A stretch of 47,173 nucleotides of DNA from Acanthamoeba lenticulata (lineage: Eukaryota; Discosea; Longamoebia; Acanthamoebidae), in contig NAVB01000804.1 in assembly GCA_002179805.1 (NCBI GenBank), positions 1 through 47,173 on the forward strand, given 5' to 3'. Position numbers and translations under genes: made by a program. Shown here piece by piece: positions 32,870 to 43,911 of this stretch. A model generated the notes under the pieces. That model worked only from the letters and a program-made list of their open reading frames with translations, was not told the DNA's origin and did not search any database. Numbering within the stretch: the first letter of the stretch is position 1; each line of letters begins with the position of its first letter.

Positions 32870-35800
32870 TCACGACGCTGGCGCTTCTGCCTCCTTGTCG
32901 ACGGGAACAGCAGCAGCAGCAGCGGCAGTCGTCTCGGCGGCCGCCTCTTGTGGCAAAGATGATGATGATGTTGACGACGAGAGGGGCAGGCGAAGAAGGC
33001 AGCGCATGATCTGCTCCATCCACACGTCCTTCTCCTCGCGCGACGCCGCCGTAAGCACCGCTCGTTCCCGCCCGTCGGCTCGCGCCAGCTCAAACGCGTT
33101 GGAGCCCTCCCCTGTGTGCGCGCACGCATGCCGACGGTCAGCACGACGACAGCAGGACCACATGACGTCGAGAACAGCTGTACCGCAGTCGAGCAAGAGG
33201 CACTGGGCCAGCGGGATGGCGGCCTTGAGGAGGCACTGGCGCGTCTGGAGCACGCGCGCCACGAGGACGAGGTCGGTGAACAGGAACACGCGGCGGCAGA
33301 TGATCTCGCCCCGGCTCGACAGCTTGTTGAACAGGCCCTCCCGCACGAGCACACGCTCCCGCGAGTCGCCCGCAGCCGCCAGCTCGAGCCCCTGGGCCAC
33401 GCGCACGAGGCAGCGTCAGATCATGAGCCGAAACGAGGAGGACGCGAAGGACGAGGAGGACGTGCCTCGGGCCAGTGATGGAAGGCATTTTGGACGGCCC
33501 AGAGGGCGACGTGCGGGGCCTCGGGCGACACGAGCGGCTGCGCGGCGTCGGCCACCAGCTCAAAGGTCAAGGCCTCGAACGCGGCGGCGACCCGGCCCAG
33601 CTCGGCGCTTTGTCGGTGGGTCGTCCCGGCAAGCCGCCTCAACTCCTGCGCGGATGTGCGTGTGAGTGACATGCCACAAATTCCTCTCCTCTCCACTCGC
33701 GCACAGGCGCATTCCAAGCATTCCAAGCAGGGCACGTACGTTGAGGAGGCGCGGGTAGGCCATGAGGTGCTGGAGAGGCCGCTGGAGGCGGGCGATGAGG
33801 TCGGTTCGGCTGTAGCCGGCCAGCCGGAAGAGCGAGTACGGGTGGTCCGTCGCGGCGTAGACGACGAGCATGAGCTGCCGCAGGTTGGCCGCGTAGGCGC
33901 CGTAGACCCACCGCTGCTCGACGCTCATGGCGGCAAAGCAGGACGGGAGGTCGTGGTCGGGCACGGGCAGGCGCGCGGCGCGGCGGAGGCCGACGGTCAG
34001 GTGGCGGTGGAGCGCCCATACGAGCTCCACGTGGGCAAAGAGGCGCGCGAGGCGGCCGCCCGATACGAGCTCCCGCCCCTCGCTCCCGCTGTCCACCAGC
34101 AGCCGCCAGCATTGCTGCGTTCGATCGTGTTTGTGCGCGCGAGAGCGTGTAAGAAGAATGCCAAGAATGCAATAGGCACACGACATACCGTGACCACGAG
34201 CTCCAGGTCGCGGCACAGCTCCTGCTCCAGGTGCAACAGCCGCGCGAGGGTCTGCCTGTACTCGGGCTCGTTGGTTGTCTCGGCCTCGTGCACCTCCGCC
34301 TGCACGGCGACCTCCTCCCGCGAGGGTCCGCCATCGTGGGTCTTGTTGTCGCCGTCGGCGACAAGAGTCTCGGCAGGCGCCTCGTCAGCAACAACACCTT
34401 TGTGCGTCTTGGCGTCGTCCTCACCACCAACGCAGTCATCGCCGGTATGTTGATCGTCGTCGCTGTCGCCCAGGAGGTCCAGCAAATCTTGCCGGGACCG
34501 GCTCGGGGGCTGCTGCGAGGCCTGCATCTGCTGGAGGAGCGCCTGGAGCTTGGCCGCCTGCTCCTGGTGCACCGCCAGGTGCCGGAAGCTCGCCGGCTTC
34601 AACAGTATATCGGCCAGGCTCTGTTGTTGATGTTATTGATTGTTAGTGACGACAACAATGGTGATGACGGAGGCTCAAGGTACCTTGTCGGTGGTGGCGG
34701 TGGTCGTGGTGGAGGCGATGCTGGGAATGGAGGACAACGAGGCCGACAGGGAGGCTGCGGCGACGAGGGTCAGCGGGTAGGGCGATGATGACGAGGAGGC
34801 AGAGGCCTCCGAGGGCCGCCGGAAGCTGCGCCGCCGGTTCTGCGCAGGCGACATGCGCGTGCGCTGGAGTAAGTCGATCCCGCCGACGAGCGGCACGGCG
34901 TCCTTGCCAGCCTCGCGCACGTAGCCCCGGCTGCTCCGGTTGCCGCTCCCACTGCCGCCGATGCCACTCCCGCTGCCGCCGCCACCGCCGCTGCTGCTGC
35001 TGCTGCTGCTGCTGCCAAACGCGTAGCGCATGTCGTCGAGCGCGCCGATGGTGTTGGCCTTCCGCAGGGAGGCCGGTTCCTTGGACTTCTCCGGCGTCGT
35101 CGCGAACATGCGGCCTGCGCGCCCCAAAACCCCCACGATCGTTCACCTTTAGCGCTCGATTGTTTGGACGACGGCGCTTGGGAAGAGGGGGAGAAACACA
35201 AACCTTTGGCAATGCGCATGAACGAGCTCGCTGTGCGGCCGGTCCGGGCGAGGTCGATCGGCGGCGTGCCTCCACCGCTGCTGCCGCCGCTGCCGTTGGC
35301 CATGGCGCTGGCGCTGCCGCCACCGGTACCGCCGCCACCGGGATTGTTGCGCTTGCCGATGGCGATGGGCGAGCCGAGCACGATCTTGCGCGCACTCGCC
35401 TGCTGCTGCACGTCGGAGGCGCCGCCAGAGACGGGCGCAGAGGAGGGCGAGGGCACAACCGCTTGGGCGCCTGGAGCAGTGATGGCAGCGAGCGCGGCGG
35501 CGGTGGCGGCAGCGGCCTCCTCCTCTTCCTTCTTGGCGCGCCGCTCCTCACGGAGCTGTCGCTCACGCTGCTTGTTGGCGCGCTTCTTGTCGCGCTCTTG
35601 TCGCAGGGCCTGCTTGCGGTACTCGCGTTCCTTCTCCCGGCGGGCCTCCTCCGTGCGCTCCCACGTCTGCGCGCTCAGCGACGCCGCCTGCTCGATCAGG
35701 CCCAGAACACGCTCCGGCAGTCCCTGCCCCGCGGCGCTCTGCGTCGCAGCCTGCTGTCGACCCATCAGCACAAAATCGTGTGAACAAATTCAGGGCCAGG

Positions 35801-36991
35801 GAGTCAGACCTGTACGATTCGCCTCTCGGGAGCCGACTGGCCTCGTGGCTTGACTTCCTCGGACAGCTCGGTGACAGAGGAAGGAGGAGACTGATGAGTC
35901 AGCGAGTCGCTTTCGGAGTCAGACTCGCCGTCGCTCTTGGAGGAGGCGCTGCCGCGCTGGTGTGCTGAGCCCGAGCGCACCCGGGAGGCGGCGCTCTTCT
36001 CGGCCGGCGCCGCAAGCGAGCCATCGCTCCTCCGCCTCTCCATCATGGGCGGAGATGGGGCGCCGGTCGCCTCCACCTCGGGGAGGCAGGACTGATCATC
36101 GCCGCCATCTTCGTTGTCGTCGTTCTGGTGGTGCGCCGGCTCGCTCTGGGCGTCGTGTGTAGCCTCGCCAGAGCCATCGTCGCCGCCACCGGCAGAGTCG
36201 TCATCGACGACGTCGGCCTCGGATGGCTGCTGCGGCTTGGGGTCGGCTGTTTCGCCGACGGCCAACGAGAGCTGGACAAGTTCGTGGCGAAGCTGGGCTA
36301 GCACCTGCGCGAGATCTTCGCGGTTGCGTTCGAGGTAGTCGTACTTCTTCTGGGTGAGGGTGAGCTTCTCGCGTAGGCTGCTGCTTGTATGGATCTCCTT
36401 GACCAGCGCACTGCGCAGTGATTCAACGTCCTCGTTGCGCGAATTGCCTTTTGATGATGGGCCGGAAAGGGGGGAAGGGACAGAGCCCTCGCGAGGGCTA
36501 AGGGGGTAGGGGCTATCATCGCCTCTCGCTGACTGGGGTCGAGGCGATAAACCTTCCCCGCCACGAGGCGAGCCAAACGGATCGTAGAGCGCATTTTCCT
36601 CTAGCTTGAACGAGAGCGTGGGGCGGCGGGGGCCGTTCGAATCTCCTTCGTCGATACTACTGGTGCTTCGGTCTCGCTGGGCGGAAGGATGTGTGTAGGA
36701 AGGGTCTGGCAGCGAATCAGTTCGTTTCCGTGACCGCAGGCCATTCAACACCATCCCCACAACTCGGGCTGGTGAAGTTTCGCTGCCTTGACCGGAAGAT
36801 GCCAGGCTGTCCTTCTTGCCAGGCGTGGCGTCTCGTTTCGCCTTGAGTGTTTGGTTGTTTCCCTTGTGAACGGCGCCCCCATTAATGCCCTCCCCCCTTT
36901 TGCGGGGAGGGAGCACATCCTTCTTCAGATCATCTCGCTTCTTCTCCACTTTAACTTCCTTCCTCTTCTCTCTCTTCTCTAACCCGTCCAT
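32870..36991 (-). CDS. RhoGEF (Dbl-homology plus PH) with long disordered N-terminus
   Basis: Probable guanine-nucleotide exchange factor for Rho/Rac GTPases. The ATG at 36989-36991 opens a Lys/Arg- and Ser/Pro-rich exon of nearly 400 residues with a short coiled coil (around 36290-36420). It splices at about 35811-35758 (RRIVQ|QAATQS) into a charged helix rich in Arg/Glu/Lys (35530-35660), then Gly/Ser-rich linkers. The DH domain starts near 34260 (RQTLARLLHLEQELCRDLEL) and includes GRLARLFAHVELVWALHRHL, YGAYAANLRQLMLVV and LIARLQRPLQHLMAYPRLL, the last being the position of the QR-P--RY-LLL helix. The PH domain (about 33370-32950) reads VREGLFNKLSSRGEI, RRVFLFTDLVLVAR and REEKDVWMEQIMRCL. 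The C-terminus is Ala/Ser-rich. A functional link to the formin (23 kb away) through Rho is plausible but not shown. Confidence 0.82.
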
Positions 36992-37366
36992 GATGTAAAG
37001 ACGCGGCTTCCCAACCAGATGGCGCCAGCACTTCCGATCTCTATCTTCTCAGCTGCCGCGGAAGGGGCTTTAATCAAGGGAAAGGAGTAAGAGAGGCTTC
37101 CTCTCTTTAGCGTGGTCGTTTCACCTTTTTTTCAACTCTTCAACAATCCTTGTCGGCACCTAGAGATGCACCACAACGGTAACGGTCGAGACGCCAAAAC
37201 CGAACCTGGCCGAAAAAACACAAACCTAAAAGCAAAAAAACCCATAAAAAGAAACCACCCTTCTTGGCCTGAAGAGTCAAACGCCCACATCAAATCTTCA
37301 CGAGTTCAAACCCTGAGGGTGTTAAGAGTCAAAAGCGGTAAAAACTGTACAGTCGCTCATTCAGAT
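36992..37366. other. Intergenic: Spc24 3' region and RhoGEF 5' region
   Basis: 375 bp without a convincing gene. It holds the Spc24 3' UTR and the RhoGEF promoter/5' UTR, both read on the minus strand. A/C-rich around 37190-37260. No canonical AATAAA on the minus strand. A GTTCAAAC motif near 37309 recalls a tRNA T-loop, but the flanks do not pair. Confidence 0.4.
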
Positions 37367-38092
37367 TCAGTCCATCAGAGCCCACAATTGATTTGCAATC
37401 GCCATCTTCGAATGCTTCGTGGGGTCCAGCGAAAAAGGTCGCACATCGTCGGCGAGCGTAACATCTAAGGATAAGCGTTGTATCAGCAAACACTCTCAAG
37501 CATTGTCGTTTCGAGAGAAAAAACGCACGTCCGGCCAGCATAACAGTATCGTAGTGCCATTCCAGGCTGGAAATGGTGCGGTAGAGGTTGAGTGCATGCT
37601 TTGTCCGCGGCAACTCCTCTCCGGCCTCTCTTGCCGCGTTGCTTGTCTTTGTTCGCAAGCTCTCTTCCAACAGGGAAAATCGCGCCAAGTCTTCCTCCAG
37701 CCTCCTCATGTTTCGCTCGGTCTGAGTGATGTTGTTTGTTACGAGCTCCTTCTCCTTCTCTAAAGAGGCTACTTTTGCAGAGAAGTGCTCCTTGGGTTCT
37801 CTTCGTGTCGCCCTCGCCTCCAACTTCCTCACATCCGCCGTGAGCGCTATAATGCACAATTATTGAATAGTACATGCGTGAGCTTGGATGCTACCGTGTT
37901 AAACAAGCCAGCTAACAAGCATAACGTACCTTTGATTGTGTTCTTCATTTCTGCTTGTTTGGTTTCGTGGCGGGCACGGATTGCTCGCTCCTTTTCTTTG
38001 ATGTCGAAAATCAGCTGAGCATCCTTCTCGTCAGTGAAGACAGAGGTGAGCTCTGTCAAGATGAGCAGCGATTCATGGTGATCGGTAAGCAT
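37367..38092 (-). CDS. SPC24: Kinetochore protein Spc24
   Basis: Subunit of the Ndc80 complex, which links kinetochores to microtubules. Three exons, complement of 37930-38092, 37529-37846 and 37367-37464, give 192 residues, close to human Spc24. The N-terminal two-thirds are a coiled coil (ELTSVFTDEKDAQLIFDIKE through KVASLEKEKELVTNNI and RRLEEDLARFSLLEESLRTK). The globular C-terminus carries the family pattern: LPRTKHALNLYRTISSLEW, HYD, then across the second intron HVTLADDVRPFSLDP and the final IANQLWALMD. Phase and frame agree at both introns (phase 1 each). Read without the second splice, the frame would give an unrelated end, so the splice matters for recognition. Head-to-head with the cytochrome b5 fusion gene, 142 bp apart. 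Confidence 0.85.
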
Positions 38093-38234
38093 CTTGCTTG
38101 TGTCTCCGCGTTCACGTTCACGACCAACTTTTATGCGCCGTTCCCGCCAAAACGTACAACGACCATCACCTGTTTTCTTCGTCGTCATTTCTTTTTCCCT
38201 CGCATTTTTCTGGGTTGGGTGAGTGTTCGCCGAG

Positions 38235-39965
38235 ATGGAGGCAAAGGCAGCTCGAGAGTGGACTGCCGAAGAGGTGGCGCAGCACAACACCAAGGAGGAC
38301 TGCTACGTAATCGTACATGGTACGGAAATGGAGGTGGGGCTGCCCAGTCATGAGCCTCATCGGCTTTCTTTGCATGCGGCTGCAAATCAGGACGTGTTTA
38401 CGATGTCACGGACTACCTGAACAAGCATCCAGGTACGCCATTCCCCACGCGGAGCTTGCAGGCCTTGAATCAAAGGCCTTTCCTCACCTGCAGCTTGCGT
38501 TCGTGGAAGGCGGGTACAATCTCTTGTATCGAGTTGCAGGTTCCGACGCCACGAAGGACTTCGAGGGCATGTTCCACTCGAAGAAGGCTCGCATCATCTT
38601 GGAGGACCTATGCGTTGGCACCTTGAAGGGCGCGCCTCAAGGAGCGGGCCGCTCCGGCGCCGTTGGCCCAGGCAGCAACTTTCTCTCGCCTCTATCCATC
38701 AAGTCCAACCTGCAGGCGGCCGCACGCGGCCCACCAGGCGCTGGGCGCTTACCAGGTGGCTTCATCGCTCCCTCGCGCTACGTGCCACCATCCGGCGCGA
38801 TGCGACCGCCCGCCACGCGATCGGCGACCCCCGCCAGCGTGTCGTCGCCAAATGACGCAGCCTCCAGCGGGGTCATGCAGCCGAACGAGTGGCGCCGCTA
38901 CACGCTGGTGCAAATCCTGCCGCTCAACCACAACACCAAGATCTTCCGCTTCTCCCTCCCCCAGCGTGATGCTACCCTGTCGCTCCCGCTCGGGCTGCAT
39001 GTCCAAGTCAGGCACGTCGCTCCCGTCTCGCAGGGGCTCCGTCCCCCTCGGATCCACCAACTCATCGGCCATAACGACACGGCGGCAACACAGGGCTGTG
39101 ATTGACGACGAGATCGTCGTGCGCGCCTACACACCCGTCAGCCCGCCCTGGCAGAAGGTGCAGCAAGCGGCCCGAACGTTGTGTCGTGTCGTGTCGTGCT
39201 GCTCATCCTGCATCCGTGGCGCAGGGCACGTTCGACTTAGCGGTCAAGCGCTACGAAGAGGGCTCGCTCTCGGCCTACGTGCACGGGCTCGATGTGGGCC
39301 AGGTGGTGGAGATGAAGGGCCCCCGGGGCGAGTTCGTGTACACGCCCGGCAAGTGGGGCACCATCGCCCTGGTGTGCGCTGGGACCGGCGTCACGCCCAT
39401 GCTGCAGGTCCTTCGTGGCATTTTTGAAGACGAGACACACAAGGGCAAGTCCTTCGTCTCCTTATTCTTCTGCTTCCCCAATACGCTGTTGCGGTTTATG
39501 TTGACTTGGCTGACCTCCGTCTATGCTTTTGGGTGCGCAGAGGAGACTCGACCAAAGATCGTTCTGATCGCAGCCAACCGACGCGAGGAGGACATTCTCT
39601 TCCGGGACGAGCTGACCGCCCTGCAGAGCCGATTCCCGTCACACATCCAGGTTCTTTTATTTTAATCAATTTATTTAAACATATTTTCTTTTAAATTACG
39701 TATATTTCACTGCCTGAAGGGTCTCGGTGTCTGACCATGTACGTCATTGGGGCATCGGCAGGTGCATCACCAACTGAGCCAACCGGGCGACGAGTGGGCG
39801 GGCCCGCGCGGGCGCCTCACGCAGGAGCGATTGGCCGCCACGCTGCCGTCACCGACCGGCGGCGACGTGCTGGCGGCCTACTGCGGCCCGACCAGCTTCG
39901 AGGTGTTTGTCGAGAGCAGCCTCATCTCCCTCGGCTTCTCGTCACGCCAGCTCTTCAAGTTCTGA
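38235..39965 (+). CDS. Cytochrome b5 / NADH-cytochrome b5 reductase fusion (Ncb5or-like)
   Basis: Electron-transfer protein passing electrons from NAD(P)H through FAD to heme. The ATG at 38235 starts the b5 domain: WTAEEVAQHNTKEDCYVIVH, VYDVTDYLNKHPG, then GYNLLYRVAGSDATKDFEG with the second heme His in MFHS. The HPGG heme motif is itself split by an intron (about 38433-38509). A Pro/Ala/Ser linker (38640-38870) leads to the reductase: RAYTPVSPPW (FAD site), MKGPRGEFVY, CAGTGVTPMLQVLR (NADH site), KIVLIAANRREEDILF and CGPTSFEVFVE, ending LGFSSRQLFKF at 39965. Domain order matches animal Ncb5or/CYB5R4, but no CS domain is visible in the linker. No signal or membrane segment, so soluble or ER-peripheral. 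About seven introns. Tail-to-tail with the next gene. Confidence 0.9.
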
Positions 39966-40042
39966 TTTTCAATTTATTTCCTTAATTAAAAAAAAGAAAG
40001 ATGTTTAAATTAAATTGATTTGTATGTCAGTTCAGCAAGAGA

Positions 40043-41487
40043 TTAACGCGATAGAGCATCATCCAATTCTTCTTCGCCCCACACGTCGGTCGGCCGGATG
40101 AAGGTGTTGCCGGCAACGAGGTCCCTGAGATTCTCCTCGGCGTCTCCCTCCTGGAGGTCCTCCTCATCCTCTTCGTCGGCGTTACCCTGCAACAGGTCGA
40201 TGTTGTCGATGGAATCTTCCTTGTCGTCCTCTTCATCTTCGGCTTCCTCCGTCCAGTAAGACCGGCCGACTAGATCATGCTGCGGATGCGCGAACGGCTC
40301 GTTCTTGAAGGGCAGCAGCAGGTCGGGCTTCTTCTCGTCCTCCTCATCATCGTATTGATCCTCCTGGGTAAATTCGCTGAACGGGATCATCTCCTCCTGA
40401 GACAGCGGCGCGGGCCACTTGACTGTTGGCGGTCGCGAGGGCAGCGGCCAAATAGGTCAGTTGATGGCATGTGTGAAAAGACAGAAAAGGACGTCAGGGT
40501 CGGTCGTACGCTTCTTCATGGCGTAGAGCCAGTTGGGCGGGATGGGGTATTCAGCTGCTTGCCTATGGAGTTCAAAGTCGTCCTCCGCCAGATCGCCCTA
40601 TCATGCGTACGCGCGTGCGTAAGAGCCGATCGGAGAGGAAACACAACATGCTGCGGGTGGCCAGGTGAGGGAGTTTCAATACCAGAGCACAGTCGTCCTC
40701 ATCGTCGGTTCGCAGCAGCACCTGCTTGAACTCGATCACTCGGATCGTTCGCCGCCACCAGTGGACCTCGGCCACCAGGTTGACCTGCGCGAAATGGACG
40801 TCATTGGGAGGCTGAGAGAGGCGGCTCTTGAAAACTGTGCCGTACCGCGGTGGTGCGGTCCGAGTAGTTGTGGACGCGCACGACGGCCACGGGCGGCATC
40901 CCGAAGACGTCTTCATCGGCCCAGTGGTAGCTGGGGCGGTTCCTGTAGGGCTCCGGGGCGTTGTTCGACATGGGGAGGTGGCCGAGCTCGCTGGGGTAGG
41001 TCATGCGCTGGAGGAAGGCCTCGAGCAGCTTCTCGGGGACCCTGAAGTTGAACTGCAAACCCGCGTCGCCGACCATACCTGAACGGTGAAGATGAAGCAA
41101 ATTTGGGTCATGCAAGGGTCAGTTTAGGAGGGCGCCAAGAGAAAGAGAACATCAGCGATCGGCACCGTTAAAAGGGGGTAAAATCGTGCTGTTGTAGACC
41201 CATGGGTCCTTGCCTCCGGGAGTCAGCGGCTTGAGGAAGCGGTTCTCAATTTCTTGGGCGTCTTCCTTACGAAGGAATGTCCGTTGCATTCTCTGCTCTG
41301 CCAAAACGCTCCCCAGTGATCCTTGCCTACGCGCCGTAATGCGCAATCCCGAGCCGGTGATATTCTTGCCGTCAGTGCCCAGCGCGTACAGGCGGCTTGC
41401 ACTGCCAGGCGTGCGGAACGTGGCCGCTGCCGGCGAGGCCGAGAAAGGCGTTCGACAGCGCAGCAGAGAGCCCCTTGCCGACCTCAT
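40043..41487 (-). CDS. Unknown protein with probable mitochondrial targeting peptide
   Basis: Not recognised. The chosen ATG at 41485-41487 gives MRSARGSLLRCRTPFSASPA, an Arg/Ser/Ala-rich head without acidic residues, as in mitochondrial presequences. An upstream in-frame ATG (41589) would overlap the divergent gene's start and spoil the presequence. The body reads LGSVLAEQRMQRTFLRKEDA, PWVYNSTILPPFNG, a beta/alpha part with GLQFNFRVPEKLLEAFLQRM and FGMPPVAVVRVHNYSDRT, then VNLVAEVHWWRRTIRVIEF and PPNWLYAMKK. The C-terminus is strongly acidic (Asp/Glu runs, 40120-40360) and ends EEELDDALSR. About four introns. The length, presequence and lack of enzyme motifs would suit a mitoribosomal or respiratory-complex accessory subunit; this is only inference. 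Confidence 0.72.
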
Positions 41488-41569
41488 TCTTCCAATTAAT
41501 CTTCCGACACAATAAAGTGCTCCTTTTCCTGCTGGCTTTTTCTTTTCTTCACAGCTTTTCTTTGAGGAT

Positions 41570-43811
41570 GTCATCGCCCTCGGCCACATCAGCCCCTGTG
41601 GAAGTGCTCAAGACGGCCTTGCCCTACCTGGGCGTCGCTGCTCTTTCAGCTGGCCTTGCAATCGCCTCCTATAGGCATTTTTCTGCAGCTGCGCCTCAGG
41701 CACTACACGACCGGCCGAGCCCCTCCGCCGGCCTCGGCACGCCTGCATTCCCTATCGATGTCACTGAATCGGACCTCATGATCAACGCCTCACAAGAAGA
41801 GGTATTCCGCGAGCAGACCGACCGCACGCGCCTCTTCTACGGCGATGCGGCCTTCGCCAGAATTCGTGAAGTACGTCGCCCTCATGACAAGCCGCGAAGC
41901 ACACGCCATGCTCCGAGCTGACAAGGCGCGCTTGTGCGTGCAGGCGTTTGTAGTGATCGTTGGTGCCGGTGGCGTGGGAAGCGCTGCTGCCCACGTCCTG
42001 CTCCGTACTGGCGTGCGAAAGCTGCGCATCATAGACCCTGGTGCTTGTTTTGCCCTTCCTCCCTTGCTCTCTCGTTGAGCTCTCTTGTTCCTCATTATCA
42101 TGATCCTTCCTTGCCACACATTGTTCGACGTCAAGACATTGTGACCGTGAGCTCGCTCAATCGCAACGCCCTCGCGGAGCGCAAGGATGTGGGCCGCAGC
42201 AAGGTGCACACGCTCAAGGATCACTTCCAGCGCATCCTGCCCGAGTGCGAGGTCGAGGCGCTCCAAGTGTTCTTCACCCGTGACCTCGCCCCCCAGCTGC
42301 TGTGCGCCTCGCCTCTCCCTCTCCTCCTCTGTCCGCTCCAGGCACTGGGGACTGACGTGTCCTCGCAGGGCAGGCAACCCCGCCTTCGTGCTCGATTGCA
42401 TTGACAACCGCGACACCAAGGTGGAGCTCATCAGCTACTGCAAGAAGAACAACATCCCGGTAGCCTTTCTTGCCCTCGTCCTCGCCCTTCTTCACTCCAT
42501 CGAGGAAGAAACTGATCCTCATGTTTGCGTGTATGGTCGCGCAGCTCGTGTCAAGCTTCGGCGCGGGCTCCCTTTGGGACTGCACCAAGGCACGCCACGC
42601 CTCTCGTTGAGCGAGAGTCCTTGCGCGCCAGCTGGCCATCACGGTCTGACGCGCTGTGGTGTTTGTTCGTGTTTGTGCTGGGGCGCTTCACGCAGATCTG
42701 CGTCTCGGACATCAGCGACTCGTGGGCGTGCCCGCTTGGCCGCGACATCCGGCGATGGCTGAAGGTGCGCGAGGGCATCACGCAAGGTGTGCTCTGCGTC
42801 TACTCCATCGAGAAGGAGCGCAAGAAGCAGATCCCGCTGACCAAGGAGGAGATTGAGATGATCGAGGTACGTTTCCTTTCATCTTCTATGATTCCAAGTT
42901 GTTCATTATTTGTTATGTTTATTCTGATATCTTTTTTGTAGAGTCAAAAGATCAAGCGGAAGGTGCGGGTGTCGAAGCTCGGCGTGGCGATGCCCATGCC
43001 CTCGCTCTTTGGAACAACGATGGCCTCTCTCGTCCTCAACATCCTCGCGGGCAAGCCAGGTTGGAACTCTTTCCCCCTCCCCCCACAATCCCTCTCTTTT
43101 CTCTTGCCTTCTCCCTGAGCTCTCACATTATGGTTCTCCTTGAGCATCTCGCCGGCCTCTGTTGAGACTGACAAGCTTGTGGGCCCACAAACAGTGCCGT
43201 ATCGGAAGGAGGAATATGTGGTGATCTCCAACAAAGCCTCCGTGAGGATGTACAAGGCGCTGATTAAGAAGGAGCAAAGGATCACTCAGATCAACATGAA
43301 GCAAGTCAAAAAGGGGCTTCGGTACATGGAAGCGCGCTTCTTGATCGAGAACGTGTGGTGTCAGGCCTCCTCTATCTCGGGTGAAGCAGGTAATGTGCTC
43401 CGCCTCAATCCTGTGTGGCGACTTGACAAACGGTCGCTGACACTCAAACCCAAACGTCCCGGACAGGCGGTTCGATGCAGCTTGTCAAGTGGCGCAAGGA
43501 GCGGCCGCTAGACCGCTACAACGTAGTACTCATGACCGGTACGTAGAGACACTTTTACACATTGACTGTCGGTTTTCGAGCGACTGAGATATGTTCGTTG
43601 GGCGTGTGCTTCAGACCCTGAGGCAAAGGCGCACGATGAAGCGCCAGGTGACCTCATCGAGACGTACGGGGAGGAGCTCGTACAAAGGATTGACCAAACC
43701 ATTGCTGAGTTCGTCAAGGACAAGGATATTGAGCTGCTCGAGCAGGCAGAACGCGCCAAGAAGGACCAGACGAAGCAAGGACAAAACGGGGAGGAGGAAG
43801 AAGAGGTGTAG
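41570..43811 (+). CDS. tRNA threonylcarbamoyladenosine dehydratase (TcdA/Tcd1-2 type, E1-like ThiF fold)
   Basis: ATP-dependent enzyme that cyclises t6A37 of ANN-decoding tRNAs to ct6A. The ATG at 41570 starts a hydrophobic segment (LPYLGVAALSAGLAIASY, residues about 18-35), as in yeast Tcd1/2 anchored on the mitochondrial outer membrane. The conserved lead-in EQTDRTRLFYGDAAFARI is followed by the ATP-binding VVIVGAGGVGSAAAHVL, TGVRKLRIIDP, VTVSSLNRNALAERKDVGRS, FVLDCIDNRDTKVELISYC, LVSSFGAG, ISDSWACPLGRDIRRWL and VLCVYSIEKE. Beyond the usual core there is a C-terminal extension (about 43180-43811) with VPYRKEEYVVISNKASVRMY and an acidic Lys/Glu end. About eight introns. Head-to-head with the unknown mitochondrial gene, only 82 bp between starts. 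E1-like neighbours such as MoeB or ThiF are less likely, as no CxxC zinc pair is seen. Confidence 0.9.
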
Positions 43812-43845
43812 CCGAGTCTGGCGGAAAAGTATAAACAATTAAATG

Positions 43846-43851
43846 AATAAA
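43846..43851 (+). promoter_or_regulatory. Poly(A) signal of the TcdA-type gene
   Basis: AATAAA 35 bp after the stop at 43811 and 60 bp before the next start at 43912. It separates the two genes, which otherwise could look like one transcript. Confidence 0.55.
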
Positions 43852-43911
43852 AAATTAAAAAAAAAACAAAAAAAAAACGGCACAAGAGATTGTTTCGCTC
43901 GTTAGGCACAG

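Noticed and set aside
34785..35783. 332-residue open frame on the plus strand
   Set aside because: Antisense shadow of the RhoGEF linker exons; Cys/Arg/Ser runs reflect simple Ala/Ser/Gly codon repeats.
37295..37330. GTTCAAAC resembling a tRNA T-loop
   Set aside because: The flanking bases do not form a T-stem and no acceptor or anticodon arm could be drawn on either strand.
37860..38092. Spc24 first exon as part of the cytochrome b5 gene's 5' UTR
   Set aside because: The coiled-coil frame is on the minus strand and splices in phase into the Spc24 body, 142 bp away from the b5 start.
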